A DNA stretch of 6,099 bases from DATCRE01 sp035493595 (GTDB lineage Bacteria > Bacteroidota > Bacteroidia > Cytophagales > Cyclobacteriaceae). Where the stretch lies: the NCBI GenBank assembly GCA_035493595.1, contig DATJHZ010000389.1, positions 1 through 6,099 of the forward strand. Reading direction: 5' to 3'. The notes under the pieces were generated by a model, which was not told where the DNA came from, did not search any database, and worked only from the letters and a program-made list of their open reading frames with translations. A program made the position numbers and the translations under genes. Shown piece by piece: positions 1-5,986 of this stretch (positions are counted from its first letter, which is position 1; every line of letters starts with the position of its first letter).

Positions 1-878
1 ACGAAATAAAAAGGAAAATCTTTATTCCACGCTTTACGCCATGAACCAATCATAGCGGTGAGCAATTTTGAATAGGTAGAATATGTAGTAACGTTGCTTT
101 CGCCCTGATACCAGAGTGCGCCTGCAATTACATAATTTGTAATAGGATTGATCATGGCATTATAAGCCTTGCCAGGAACCATCGGCCAACCCGGATACGT
201 ATTTGAGTTTATTAATTTATCTGATGCTTCTTTTAATTCTGCATCGCTGGTCACAATCTCTTTTGGTGTCCATACTTCAGCAGGCGTGCCGCCCCAGCAA
301 GAACTGATCAGACCTACAGGCATTTTTAATGCGGGCTGTAATTTTTTACCAAAGAAATATCCAAGCGCACTAAAGTTTTTCATCTCTTCAGGCGAGCACA
401 CAGCCCAATGACCCGGAACATCATCTTGTGGATAATCAGAGGTTGCGCGTGATATTCTAAAAAATCGGATACTTGTATTGGTGGCGTTGGGCACTTCTTC
501 TAATGCCTGCTTGTTCCAACCAGCACTCATTTCCATGTTGCTCTGGCCACTGCAGAACCAAACTTCACCAACAAGAATGTCGTCCAGAACAATAGTATTG
601 TAACCTGCTATTGTAATAGTATGCGGACCACCAGCCTGAGGTGTTTTAATGGTAAGCTGCCAATTGGCATCGCGAGTGCCAACCGTGCGATACGTGGTAG
701 TATCCCAGTCTACTGTAATTTTAATTTTCTCATTGGAGTCACTCCAGCCCCATAACTTAATCTCACTATTTTGCTGAAGCACCATGTGGCTGCCGAGAAT
801 AGAAGGCAGGCGTACATTTCCAAATGCGTAGGTGATCAGGCAGCTAGTGAATAATGTTAGGAGAATGTTCTTTTTCAT
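1..878 (-). CDS. Exported SASA-family (sialate O-acetylesterase-like) carbohydrate acetylesterase, 3' end outside window
   Basis: This minus-strand reading frame opens with ATG at 878-876 and stays open for 292 codons to the window edge, so only the N-terminal part is present. Residues 1-20 form a signal peptide (MKKN basic start, hydrophobic core, probable cleavage after AFG), so the enzyme should be periplasmic or outer-membrane facing. Residues 22-45 (VRLPSILGSHMVLQQ, then KLWGW) match the N-terminal beta-domain typical of this family. The SGNH nucleophile block is GQSNM at 111-115 with Ser113 as the likely nucleophile; WGGTPAEVW (195-203) and WYQGESN (256-262) are further conserved family blocks. 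The catalytic Asp/His block near the C-terminus is expected beyond the window. Family members remove O-acetyl groups from sugars; despite the name, PUL members often act on acetylated plant or bacterial polysaccharides (family knowledge). Divergent from the HTCS gene with a 300-base gap. No good Shine-Dalgarno sequence precedes the ATG. The substrate cannot be read from the sequence. Confidence 0.93.
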   Translation of the reverse strand, partial: MKKNILLTLFTSCLITYAFGNVRLPSILGSHMVLQQNSEIKLWGWSDSNEKIKITVDWDTTTYRTVGTRDANWQLTIKTPQAGGPHTITIAGYNTIVLDDILVGEVWFCSGQSNMEMSAGWNKQALEEVPNATNTSIRFFRISRATSDYPQDDVPGHWAVCSPEEMKNFSALGYFFGKKLQPALKMPVGLISSCWGGTPAEVWTPKEIVTSDAELKEASDKLINSNTYPGWPMVPGKAYNAMINPITNYVIAGALWYQGESNVTTYSTYSKLLTAMIGSWRKAWNKDFPFYF

Positions 879-938
879 GTCTTAGTTGTTTTGTTAGCGT
901 GCACACAAGTATCCTAGCGAGGATGAAAATGGCCTGTG

Positions 939-951
939 TGTAAACTTTACA
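939..951. repeat. Perfect palindrome TGTAAA-C-TTTACA, possible operator
   Basis: The sequence TGTAAACTTTACA is a perfect 6+1+6 inverted repeat about 60 bases upstream of the esterase start. The arms are short and AT-rich, so a chance origin is possible. If functional, it is more likely a dimeric regulator site than a terminator, because no T-tract follows and it lies between divergent genes. Confidence 0.3.
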
Positions 952-1035
952 TAGTCATTTTGCTTAGGGCAATTCAAAAATGAAATGAATTTTAGTTCTT
1001 TTAAAATTTAACAGTAAAAAGAGTTTGAAAAATTC

Positions 1036-1046
1036 TACCGTCGGTA
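1036..1046. repeat. Perfect palindrome TACCG-T-CGGTA, possible operator
   Basis: TACCGTCGGTA is a perfect 5+1+5 inverted repeat, with partial symmetry continuing outwards (about 1032-1050). It sits about 30 bases upstream of the candidate -33 element of the HTCS promoter, a plausible position for regulator binding. Its function is unknown. Confidence 0.3.
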
Positions 1047-1078
1047 AATTATACTTTACTCAATGTTGCTGTCAGTAC

Positions 1079-1109
1079 TTGCTTTAGGCGACTTCTCCTG
1101 TTACTTTTA
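1079..1109 (+). promoter_or_regulatory. Candidate Bacteroidota-type promoter for the HTCS gene
   Basis: TTG at 1079-1081 (-33-like) is followed after 20 bases by TACTTTTA at 1102-1109, which matches the Bacteroidota -7 consensus TAnnTTTG except for the last base. Transcription would start about 1115-1118, giving a leader of roughly 60 bases before the ATG at 1179. An alternative element, TATAATTG at 1165-1172, lies too close to the ATG unless the transcript is almost leaderless. This is a pattern match only. Confidence 0.4.
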
Positions 1110-1178
1110 TCACAAACGGACCCGTTATATTACCATGGTTGAAATATGTACGGAGTTGAATTGTTATAATTGCTGATC

Positions 1179-4100
1179 ATGAGAGAATTTCGTGGCAGAT
1201 TTTTTGGGTTTGTATTCTTAATGGCTGTTTTCCTTAATGTGCAAGGACAGCAAAACCAGTATAGCTTTGCACAACTGGATGTAAATCGTGGTTTGTCCAA
1301 TAACGCGATCAGGTGTTTCTTGCGAGACAGGCAAGGCTTTATCTGGATTGGCACGTTCTCCGGACTTAATCGTTTCGACGGCTATTCGGTTAAAGCTTTC
1401 ACCAATGGCATACACGATACCACCTCGCTGGTTGATAATGATATAGAAAAAGTATTTGAAGACCCATTCGGCAAACTGTGGGTTAGTACATGGAATGGTC
1501 AATGTATATATAATCCTGAAACGGAAACTTTCATCCGCAATTCAACACCCACATTAAAACAATTCAACATACCTGCGGGCAGGCTCACAACCATTGTAAA
1601 ATCAACAGACGACGAATTCTGGTTTGCACATAATACTGAAGGACTTTACCGGTACAGTATGTCTGCGAAGAATACGGTTGTCATTAAGCATTCAAAAAGC
1701 GACAGCACAAGTATCGCCACGAATGAAGTTGCAGCATTGCAGTTTGACAAGAACGGATATGCCTGGCTTGTGCATAAGAATGGAATCGTTGAGAAAGTTG
1801 ATATCAAAACAAATAAAGTTGTTTATCGCAATCGCGAAGTATTCAATCTTTACCATGGTGCGTTGATGCTGTATTCCCTGATGATTGATACAGATGGTGA
1901 TGTCTGGATTTATGTCGAGAAGAGCAACAAAGGCTTATTCTTTTTTAATCATGCTACACAGCGACTAGATCATTTTACCACTAAGACTGGGGAAATTCAT
2001 ATCAACACAGAGCTAGTAAGAGGTGTTGTTGAAGATGATAACGGACAGATCTGGGTTGCTATGGATCATGGTGGAATCAATGTTATAGACAAGCGCAATA
2101 AGACAGTCAAATTTATTTTTAACAATCCGGATGACAATCGGTCAGTTTGCCAAAATAGTTTCAACGCGATTTATAAAGATCAGGATGGTTTCATTTGGAC
2201 AGGCACAGTTAAGAATGGTGTTTCTTATTATCATGAAAATGCTATTCGTTTTTTCCTTGTCAATCATCAGCCGTCTAATCCAAAGACGATGCCATACAGT
2301 GATATCAATTGTTTTGAAGAAGATAAGAATGGAAATCTTTGGCTTGGCACCAATGGAGGAGGTCTGATCTATTATGATCGGGCAAACCAGTCGTTCAAAA
2401 GTTACAACTCAATTCCAGGTGATAATCAAAGCCTGAGCAGCAATGTTATTATTTCACTTTGCATTGATCATGCTAACCGATTATGGGTTGGAACATACTA
2501 TGGAGGATTGAATCTGTTTGATGGCAAGAAATTTATCAGATATAAACATGATCCTAATAATCCGAAAAGTATCAGTGACGATAATATCTGGGAGATCTTT
2601 GAAGACTCACAACAGCGTTTGTGGATTGGAACACTGGAACATGGCATAGATCTGATAGATGTAAAGTCCAGCACCTTCACTCATATTAACGGAAATGATA
2701 GAAATCCCTGGGTTCCCTCTTATATTCCTGTAATCAAAGAAGATGAAGCTGGTAACATCTGGCTGGGTACTTACTATGGAGTATACGTCTTTCAAAAGGA
2801 TGGGCAAGGCAGACAATATCTTTCAGATCCAAATAAGCCAGGAAGCCTGAGTCAAAATGGTGTTGTATCCATGTGTGTTGATGCTTATGGTATGATATGG
2901 ATCGGCACGAAAGATGGTCTTAATCTCTTTGATCCTTCAACAAAAACGTTTAGAGTATTTCGTGTTGAAGATGGTATTCCACATAATTCCATCATCAATA
3001 TACTTGGCGATAATGCTGGCAATCTTTGGGTTTCGACTCCTAAGGGAATTACAAACGTGAGACTTACACGAGATGCTTCTCATCATATCACCGATATAAG
3101 TTTCAGAAACTTTGATGAATCGGATGGCTTGCAAGGCAGGCAGTTCAATGAGGGTGCTGCCTTTGTGACACGTGAAGGTGAGATGTTATTTGGCGGCGCA
3201 AATGGTTTTAATATTTTCAAACCCGATAAAATTGTTTTGAACGAAGTAAAGCCAAAGGTGATACTTTCTGACTTTCAGATTTTCAACAACAGTATTAAGA
3301 TCGGTGAGGAAGTTGGCGGCACACAGGTATTAACTAATTCGATAAGCTTAACAAAAGAGGTTACTCTCAATCATAACCAGAACATCTTCTCCATTGAGTT
3401 TGCTGCTCTTACTTTCTTTCATTCTGAAAAGAATCAGTATAAATATATGCTGGAGGGTTTTAATAAAAACTGGCTTACCACAAGCGGCAATTCTCGAAGA
3501 GTTACTTACACCAACCTGGATGCAGGCGAATATACATTTCATGTCAAAGCATCAAATAGTGATGGTGTGTGGACAGACAATGATCTTAAATTAAAAATCA
3601 TTGTTTTGCCGCCGTTCTGGAAAACAAAAGCAGCGTTCTTCTTTTACATACTGATCGTATTGGGAATATTGTTGATTTCCCGCCAGATGATTTTGCAACG
3701 TGAACGTCTTAAATATAAGATTGAGAAAGAAAGACAAGAGGCCAATCAACTACATGAGCTTGACATGATGAAGATAAAATTCTTTACCAACGTGAGTCAT
3801 GAATTCAGAACGCCGCTGAGTCTTATATTAACACCCGTTGAAAAGATTCTCAAAAATACAACTGATCCTGAGCAGAAGAATCAATTTCAGATGATACATC
3901 GGAATGCTAGGCGTTTATTAAATCTGGTTAATCAACTGCTTGATTTGAGAAAGATGGAAGTGCAGGAAGTAAAACTGAATGCATCAGAGGGAGATATTGT
4001 GGCCTTTATAAAGGAGACTTCGTATTCGTTCTCCGATCTTTCTGAAAAGAAGAGTATTTCTTTTTCAGTGTCTTCAACTATTCCGTCATTAGAAACACTG

Positions 4101-5330
4101 TTTGATAAAGACAAACTTGAAAAGATATTATTCAATCTGCTTTCCAACGCTTTCAAATTTACACCCGAGCATGGTAGCGTGGAGGTAGAGATAAACCAGA
4201 TTACCAAAACCAATGATGATCGATCATGGCTTGAGATAAAAGTAAAAGACTCAGGCATTGGTATTCCACTTGAAAAACAGGATAAAATTTTTGAACGATT
4301 CTTTCAGCATGATCTTCCCAAGAGCATGGTGAATCAGGGAAGTGGCATTGGCTTATCGATTACATATGAATTTGTAAAAGCACATGAAGGAACAATAACA
4401 GTACAAAGTGAACCTGATAAAGGAAGCTGCTTTACAGTTTCAATTCCAGTGCCTGAATTATCAACCAAGCGCGATGCAGAACCTAACGTTGATGAATCTG
4501 TTCTGGAATCTGTAGAGTTGGAAGTGTCATCTGAACATGAATCAGCTTCTGCAAAACCCAGGCTTTCACGTCTTTTATTAGTAGAGGATAATGAAGACTT
4601 CCGCTTTTATCTGAAAGACAATTTAAAGCTTCATTATGAAATTCTGGAAGCCAGGAATGGCAAAGAAGGTTTTGAAAAAACCAAACAGTACTTGCCAGAT
4701 TTAATTGTAAGCGATGTGATGATGCCTGAAATGAATGGCATTGAACTTTGCCGTAAGGTTAAAAATGAAAGAACAATCTCGCACATTCCTGTTATTTTGC
4801 TTACAGCACGCACTTCAGAAGAGCAAAAGCTTGAAGGACTTGAAACAGGTGCTGATGATTATATTACCAAGCCATTCAATTTTGAGATTCTCCAATCGCG
4901 TATTAAATATCTTATTAATCAACGCGAATCATTCCATCAGGACTTCAGGAAGCAAATTGAAGTTAAGGCCAGTGCTATTAACATTACATCATTGGATGAA
5001 AAACTTATCCAAAATGCCATTAAGCTGGTAGAAGATAATATTGCGGAGCCTGACTTCTCAGTTGAACACCTAAGTCGCGAGTTGGGTATGAGCCGTGTTC
5101 ATTTATATAAGAAGCTATTATCACTTACAGGTAAGGCTCCCCTTGAATTTATTCGCATCATTCGTCTTCAACGGGCATCTCAACTTTTAGAAAAGAGTCA
5201 GCTTACCGTTGCAGAAGTAGCATATAAGGTTGGGTTTAATAATCCGAAATACTTTACTAAGTATTTCAAAGAAGAATTTAATATGCTTCCTTCTGCTTAC
5301 GCCGCATCAAAAAGAAATGAGAAAAGTTAA
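1179..5330 (+). CDS. Hybrid two-component system (HTCS) sensor kinase/response regulator, AraC-type
   Basis: A single 1383-residue protein joins sensor, kinase and transcription factor. Order: signal peptide 1-23; periplasmic sensor about 24-735 with 14 Reg_prop-type blade motifs (D-x-x-G-x-[IL]-W-[IV]-G-T), conserved Trp at 56, 101, 148, 196, 243, 292, 340, 388, 436, 482, 528, 574 and 617, and Leu670 in the last; Y_Y_Y domain about 739-810; membrane helix about 818-834; HisKA with SHEFRTPL and phospho-His874; HATPase_c with N-box N986/N990, DSGIGI 1024-1029 and GSGIGL 1054-1059; acidic linker about 1094-1127; receiver with E1136/D1137, phospho-Asp1179, T1209 and K1231; AraC HTH about 1293-1374 with two helix-turn-helices. 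All key catalytic residues are intact. The family senses oligosaccharides in the periplasm and activates PUL genes, and 14 blades fit the known two seven-bladed propellers. I chose ATG 1179 over the in-frame TTG at 1170 because it starts a better signal peptide. The downstream susC-like gene is the likely target (inference); the ligand cannot be predicted. Confidence 0.97.
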   Translation: MREFRGRFFGFVFLMAVFLNVQGQQNQYSFAQLDVNRGLSNNAIRCFLRDRQGFIWIGTFSGLNRFDGYSVKAFTNGIHDTTSLVDNDIEKVFEDPFGKLWVSTWNGQCIYNPETETFIRNSTPTLKQFNIPAGRLTTIVKSTDDEFWFAHNTEGLYRYSMSAKNTVVIKHSKSDSTSIATNEVAALQFDKNGYAWLVHKNGIVEKVDIKTNKVVYRNREVFNLYHGALMLYSLMIDTDGDVWIYVEKSNKGLFFFNHATQRLDHFTTKTGEIHINTELVRGVVEDDNGQIWVAMDHGGINVIDKRNKTVKFIFNNPDDNRSVCQNSFNAIYKDQDGFIWTGTVKNGVSYYHENAIRFFLVNHQPSNPKTMPYSDINCFEEDKNGNLWLGTNGGGLIYYDRANQSFKSYNSIPGDNQSLSSNVIISLCIDHANRLWVGTYYGGLNLFDGKKFIRYKHDPNNPKSISDDNIWEIFEDSQQRLWIGTLEHGIDLIDVKSSTFTHINGNDRNPWVPSYIPVIKEDEAGNIWLGTYYGVYVFQKDGQGRQYLSDPNKPGSLSQNGVVSMCVDAYGMIWIGTKDGLNLFDPSTKTFRVFRVEDGIPHNSIINILGDNAGNLWVSTPKGITNVRLTRDASHHITDISFRNFDESDGLQGRQFNEGAAFVTREGEMLFGGANGFNIFKPDKIVLNEVKPKVILSDFQIFNNSIKIGEEVGGTQVLTNSISLTKEVTLNHNQNIFSIEFAALTFFHSEKNQYKYMLEGFNKNWLTTSGNSRRVTYTNLDAGEYTFHVKASNSDGVWTDNDLKLKIIVLPPFWKTKAAFFFYILIVLGILLISRQMILQRERLKYKIEKERQEANQLHELDMMKIKFFTNVSHEFRTPLSLILTPVEKILKNTTDPEQKNQFQMIHRNARRLLNLVNQLLDLRKMEVQEVKLNASEGDIVAFIKETSYSFSDLSEKKSISFSVSSTIPSLETLFDKDKLEKILFNLLSNAFKFTPEHGSVEVEINQITKTNDDRSWLEIKVKDSGIGIPLEKQDKIFERFFQHDLPKSMVNQGSGIGLSITYEFVKAHEGTITVQSEPDKGSCFTVSIPVPELSTKRDAEPNVDESVLESVELEVSSEHESASAKPRLSRLLLVEDNEDFRFYLKDNLKLHYEILEARNGKEGFEKTKQYLPDLIVSDVMMPEMNGIELCRKVKNERTISHIPVILLTARTSEEQKLEGLETGADDYITKPFNFEILQSRIKYLINQRESFHQDFRKQIEVKASAINITSLDEKLIQNAIKLVEDNIAEPDFSVEHLSRELGMSRVHLYKKLLSLTGKAPLEFIRIIRLQRASQLLEKSQLTVAEVAYKVGFNNPKYFTKYFKEEFNMLPSAYAASKRNEKS

Positions 5331-5392
5331 TTTATAACATTTCACACCTACATCATTACGATTTTGTGACCCTTAAAAAATAACAATCGTTG

Positions 5393-5400
5393 TAGTTTTG
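5393..5400 (+). promoter_or_regulatory. Perfect TAnnTTTG -7 element upstream of the 34-codon ORF
   Basis: TAGTTTTG matches the Bacteroidota -7 consensus TAnnTTTG exactly and ends 24 bases before the ATG at 5425, which would give a leader of about 15-18 bases. A TTTG occurs at 5363-5366, but its 26-base spacer is longer than the usual 19-21, so the -33 part is weak or missing. It lies in the short gap after the HTCS stop and suggests that transcription restarts here. Confidence 0.45.
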
Positions 5401-5415
5401 ATAAACACAACGCGC

Positions 5416-5421
5416 AAGGGA
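5416..5421 (+). promoter_or_regulatory. Shine-Dalgarno-like site of the 34-codon ORF
   Basis: AAGGGA lies four to six bases upstream of the ATG at 5425. None of the other three genes here has a comparable purine-rich GGG motif before its start, so this site supports the small ORF being translated. The spacing is slightly short. Confidence 0.4.
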
Positions 5422-5424
5422 ATC

Positions 5425-5529
5425 ATGAATTTTCGTGATAATAAAAAGTTAAGCAGATTATTGTTGATCACCGAGATGATTCTCTATTTTATAATTGCTG
5501 CAGCCATGGCGTATGCTATTGTAAGCTGA
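5425..5529 (+). CDS. Putative 34-aa single-helix membrane peptide
   Basis: This ATG-to-TGA ORF of 34 codons begins 94 bases after the HTCS stop. The peptide starts MNFRDNKKLSR, hydrophilic and basic (R4, K7, K8, R11), followed by a continuous hydrophobic stretch at about 12-33 interrupted only by Thr16 and Glu17, and ends at Ser34. This is the layout of a one-pass inner-membrane peptide with the N-terminus in the cytoplasm. A perfect TAnnTTTG element (5393-5400) and an AAGGGA site (5416-5421) precede it. I do not recognise the family. It could be a small regulator or partner of a membrane protein, but nothing in the sequence shows which. It could also be a chance ORF or part of a regulatory leader; the combination of topology, promoter element and ribosome-binding site makes a real gene somewhat more likely than not. 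Confidence 0.5.
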   Translation: MNFRDNKKLSRLLLITEMILYFIIAAAMAYAIVS

Positions 5530-5544
5530 TACTCTTTATAATCA

Positions 5545-5569
5545 AGTCATTAGTAATTCACTAATGGCT
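5545..5569 (+). repeat. Inverted repeat/hairpin just after the 34-codon ORF
   Basis: The arms AGTCATTAGT (5545-5554) and ACTAATGGCT (5560-5569) pair over ten positions with one G-U, around a five-base loop AATTC. It begins 16 bases after the TGA at 5529, so it could mark the 3' end of the small transcript. No T-tract follows and the stem is AT-rich, so an efficient intrinsic terminator is unlikely. It may belong to the same CTAATGA/TGACTA-like low-complexity family as 5677-5716. Confidence 0.45.
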
Positions 5570-5582
5570 ATACATCCAATAA

Positions 5583-5600
5583 TCCTTGTCCTTATCCTTC
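5583..5600 (+). repeat. Three tandem TCCTTN hexamers
   Basis: TCCTTG, TCCTTA and TCCTTC follow one another without a gap, giving a short pyrimidine-rich tract on the plus strand. It is short and may be chance or slippage; no function is implied. Confidence 0.4.
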
Positions 5601-5676
5601 CATTAGCTTAGGCCGGATCCTCCATACCGCTTGCCAATACATGTATTCAACACGTGCACAATCAATGCTTATAACC

Positions 5677-5716
5677 AATGACTAACAATTGACTATCGAC
5701 AATGGACCATTGACTA
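5677..5716 (+). repeat. Helically phased TGACTA repeats with a central palindrome
   Basis: TGACTA occurs at 5679-5684, 5690-5695 and 5711-5716, that is with steps of 11 and 21 bases, about one and two helical turns. Each copy is preceded by CAAT, CAAT or CCAT. Between the last two lies CAATGG-A-CCATTG (5700-5712), a perfect 6+1+6 palindrome. This may be a multi-site protein target, or a member of the low-complexity intergenic repeats found in Bacteroidota genomes. Confidence 0.45.
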
Positions 5717-5780
5717 AACCCTAATAATCCCCAAAATTCCTGCAAATCTGCCGATTATATAAAAGCCTCCTCAATTACAG

Positions 5781-5841
5781 GTTAACAAATGAACCGCCGA
5801 TTGGTAACAAATTAACCCCCTCAGTTAACACTTCATCCGCC
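5781..5841 (+). repeat. Three imperfect ~18-bp direct repeats, candidate operator array
   Basis: Copies start at 5781 (GTTAACAAATGAACCGCC), 5804 (GTAACAAATTAACCCCC) and 5824 (GTTAACACTTCATCCGCC). Copies 1 and 3 agree at 14 of 18 positions and both continue into ATTG, directly in copy 3 and after one extra G in copy 1. The steps are 23 and 20 bases, about two helical turns, so the copies face roughly the same side of the DNA. AraC-type regulators commonly bind direct repeats, and the array is about 50-110 bases upstream of the possible -7 element at 5893, so it is a candidate target of the HTCS regulator. That link is inference. Confidence 0.45.
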
Positions 5842-5892
5842 ATTGTAAAACATTTGCATACCCCACAGAAGGTCAATTGGGGACTACCTTTA

Positions 5893-5900
5893 TAAACTTG
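5893..5900 (+). promoter_or_regulatory. Candidate -7 element of the susC-like gene
   Basis: TAAACTTG matches TAnnTTTG with one mismatch and would place the start of transcription near 5907, leaving a leader of about 80 bases. The overlapping upstream TACCTTTA (5885-5892) also has one mismatch. Neither has a TTTG at the proper -33 distance, which would fit an activator-dependent promoter but also weakens the call. Confidence 0.3.
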
Positions 5901-5920
5901 AATTGCAAACGTTTCCGATT
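5901..5920. promoter_or_regulatory. 20-bp palindrome resembling a LacI/CcpA-type operator
   Basis: AATTGCAAACGTTTCCGATT is symmetric about a central CG, with 8 of 10 base pairs matching and a perfect AAACGTTT core. The inner part fits the LacI/CcpA-family cre consensus WTGNAANCGNWWNCAW at all but one or two positions (5903-5918). It directly follows the candidate -7 element at 5893-5900, where a repressor would block transcription. No LacI-type gene lies in the window. Confidence 0.35.
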
Positions 5921-5937
5921 CCTCAGTATTGGAAACG
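5910..5937 (+). repeat. Stem-loop in the susC leader
   Basis: CGTTTCCGAT (5910-5919) pairs with ATTGGAAACG (5928-5937) over ten positions with a single G-U and an eight-base loop. If transcription starts near 5907, this hairpin would form at the very 5' end of the susC mRNA, about 50 bases before the ATG, where it could protect the transcript from decay or act in post-transcriptional control. It overlaps the right half of the 5901-5920 palindrome, so the same bases could instead serve a DNA-binding protein. Confidence 0.45.
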
Positions 5938-5986
5938 ATGGCAGTGATAGTAGCCAAACAGTAAACAAACTCTAAACCCAAATTCT

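Larger units (their letters stand above)
879..1178. other. Divergent intergenic region between esterase and HTCS regulator
   Basis: This 300-base gap separates the two divergent start codons and must hold both promoters. I see no convincing ORF or RNA gene in it. It contains a candidate promoter for the rightward gene (1079-1109), two perfect short palindromes (939-951 and 1036-1046), and a 5-bp inverted repeat ATCCT-AGCG-AGGAT at 911-924. No strong TAnnTTTG element pointing towards the esterase was found. The nearest match is a one-mismatch element (minus-strand TACTTGTG, 911-904) lacking a -33 partner. Confidence 0.6.
5530..5986 (+). other. Long non-coding leader upstream of the susC-like gene
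   Basis: This stretch of 457 bases has no credible gene. A 68-codon minus-strand frame at 5775-5981 looks like chance. The region is unusually rich in symmetry: a hairpin at 5545-5569, three tandem TCCTTN hexamers at 5583-5600, phased TGACTA repeats at 5677-5716, three imperfect 18-bp direct repeats at 5781-5841, a palindrome at 5901-5920 and a stem-loop at 5910-5937. It should hold the promoter and operators of the susC-like operon. Confidence 0.6.

Noticed and set aside
169..411. 80-codon plus-strand ORF
   Set aside because: It lies antisense to the esterase frame, which has clear family motifs; the plus-strand frame has no recognisable features.
866..878. Lipoprotein signal in the esterase (Cys13)
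   Set aside because: The FTSC context is a poor lipobox, lies too close to the N-terminus and is followed by more hydrophobic residues and an AFG signal peptidase I site.
1165..1172. TATAATTG as the HTCS promoter -10/-7
   Set aside because: It is only six bases before the ATG and would make the transcript almost leaderless; the element at 1079-1109 has better spacing.
3932..4258. 108-codon minus-strand ORF inside the kinase region
   Set aside because: It is antisense to the intact HisKA/HATPase coding sequence; the serine-rich composition is that of a shadow frame.
4735..5031. 98-codon plus-strand ORF inside the receiver region
   Set aside because: It is an out-of-frame shadow of the receiver domain, whose residues D1179, T1209 and K1231 are all in the main frame.
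5383..5393. Inverted repeat ACAA-TCG-TTGT after the HTCS stop as a terminator
   Set aside because: A four-base-pair AT-rich stem is too weak for an intrinsic terminator, and it abuts the -7 element at 5393.
5775..5981. 68-codon minus-strand ORF in the susC leader
   Set aside because: It overlaps the direct repeats, the palindrome and the stem-loop, has no signal peptide or domain-like pattern, and no promoter or ribosome-binding site was seen for it.
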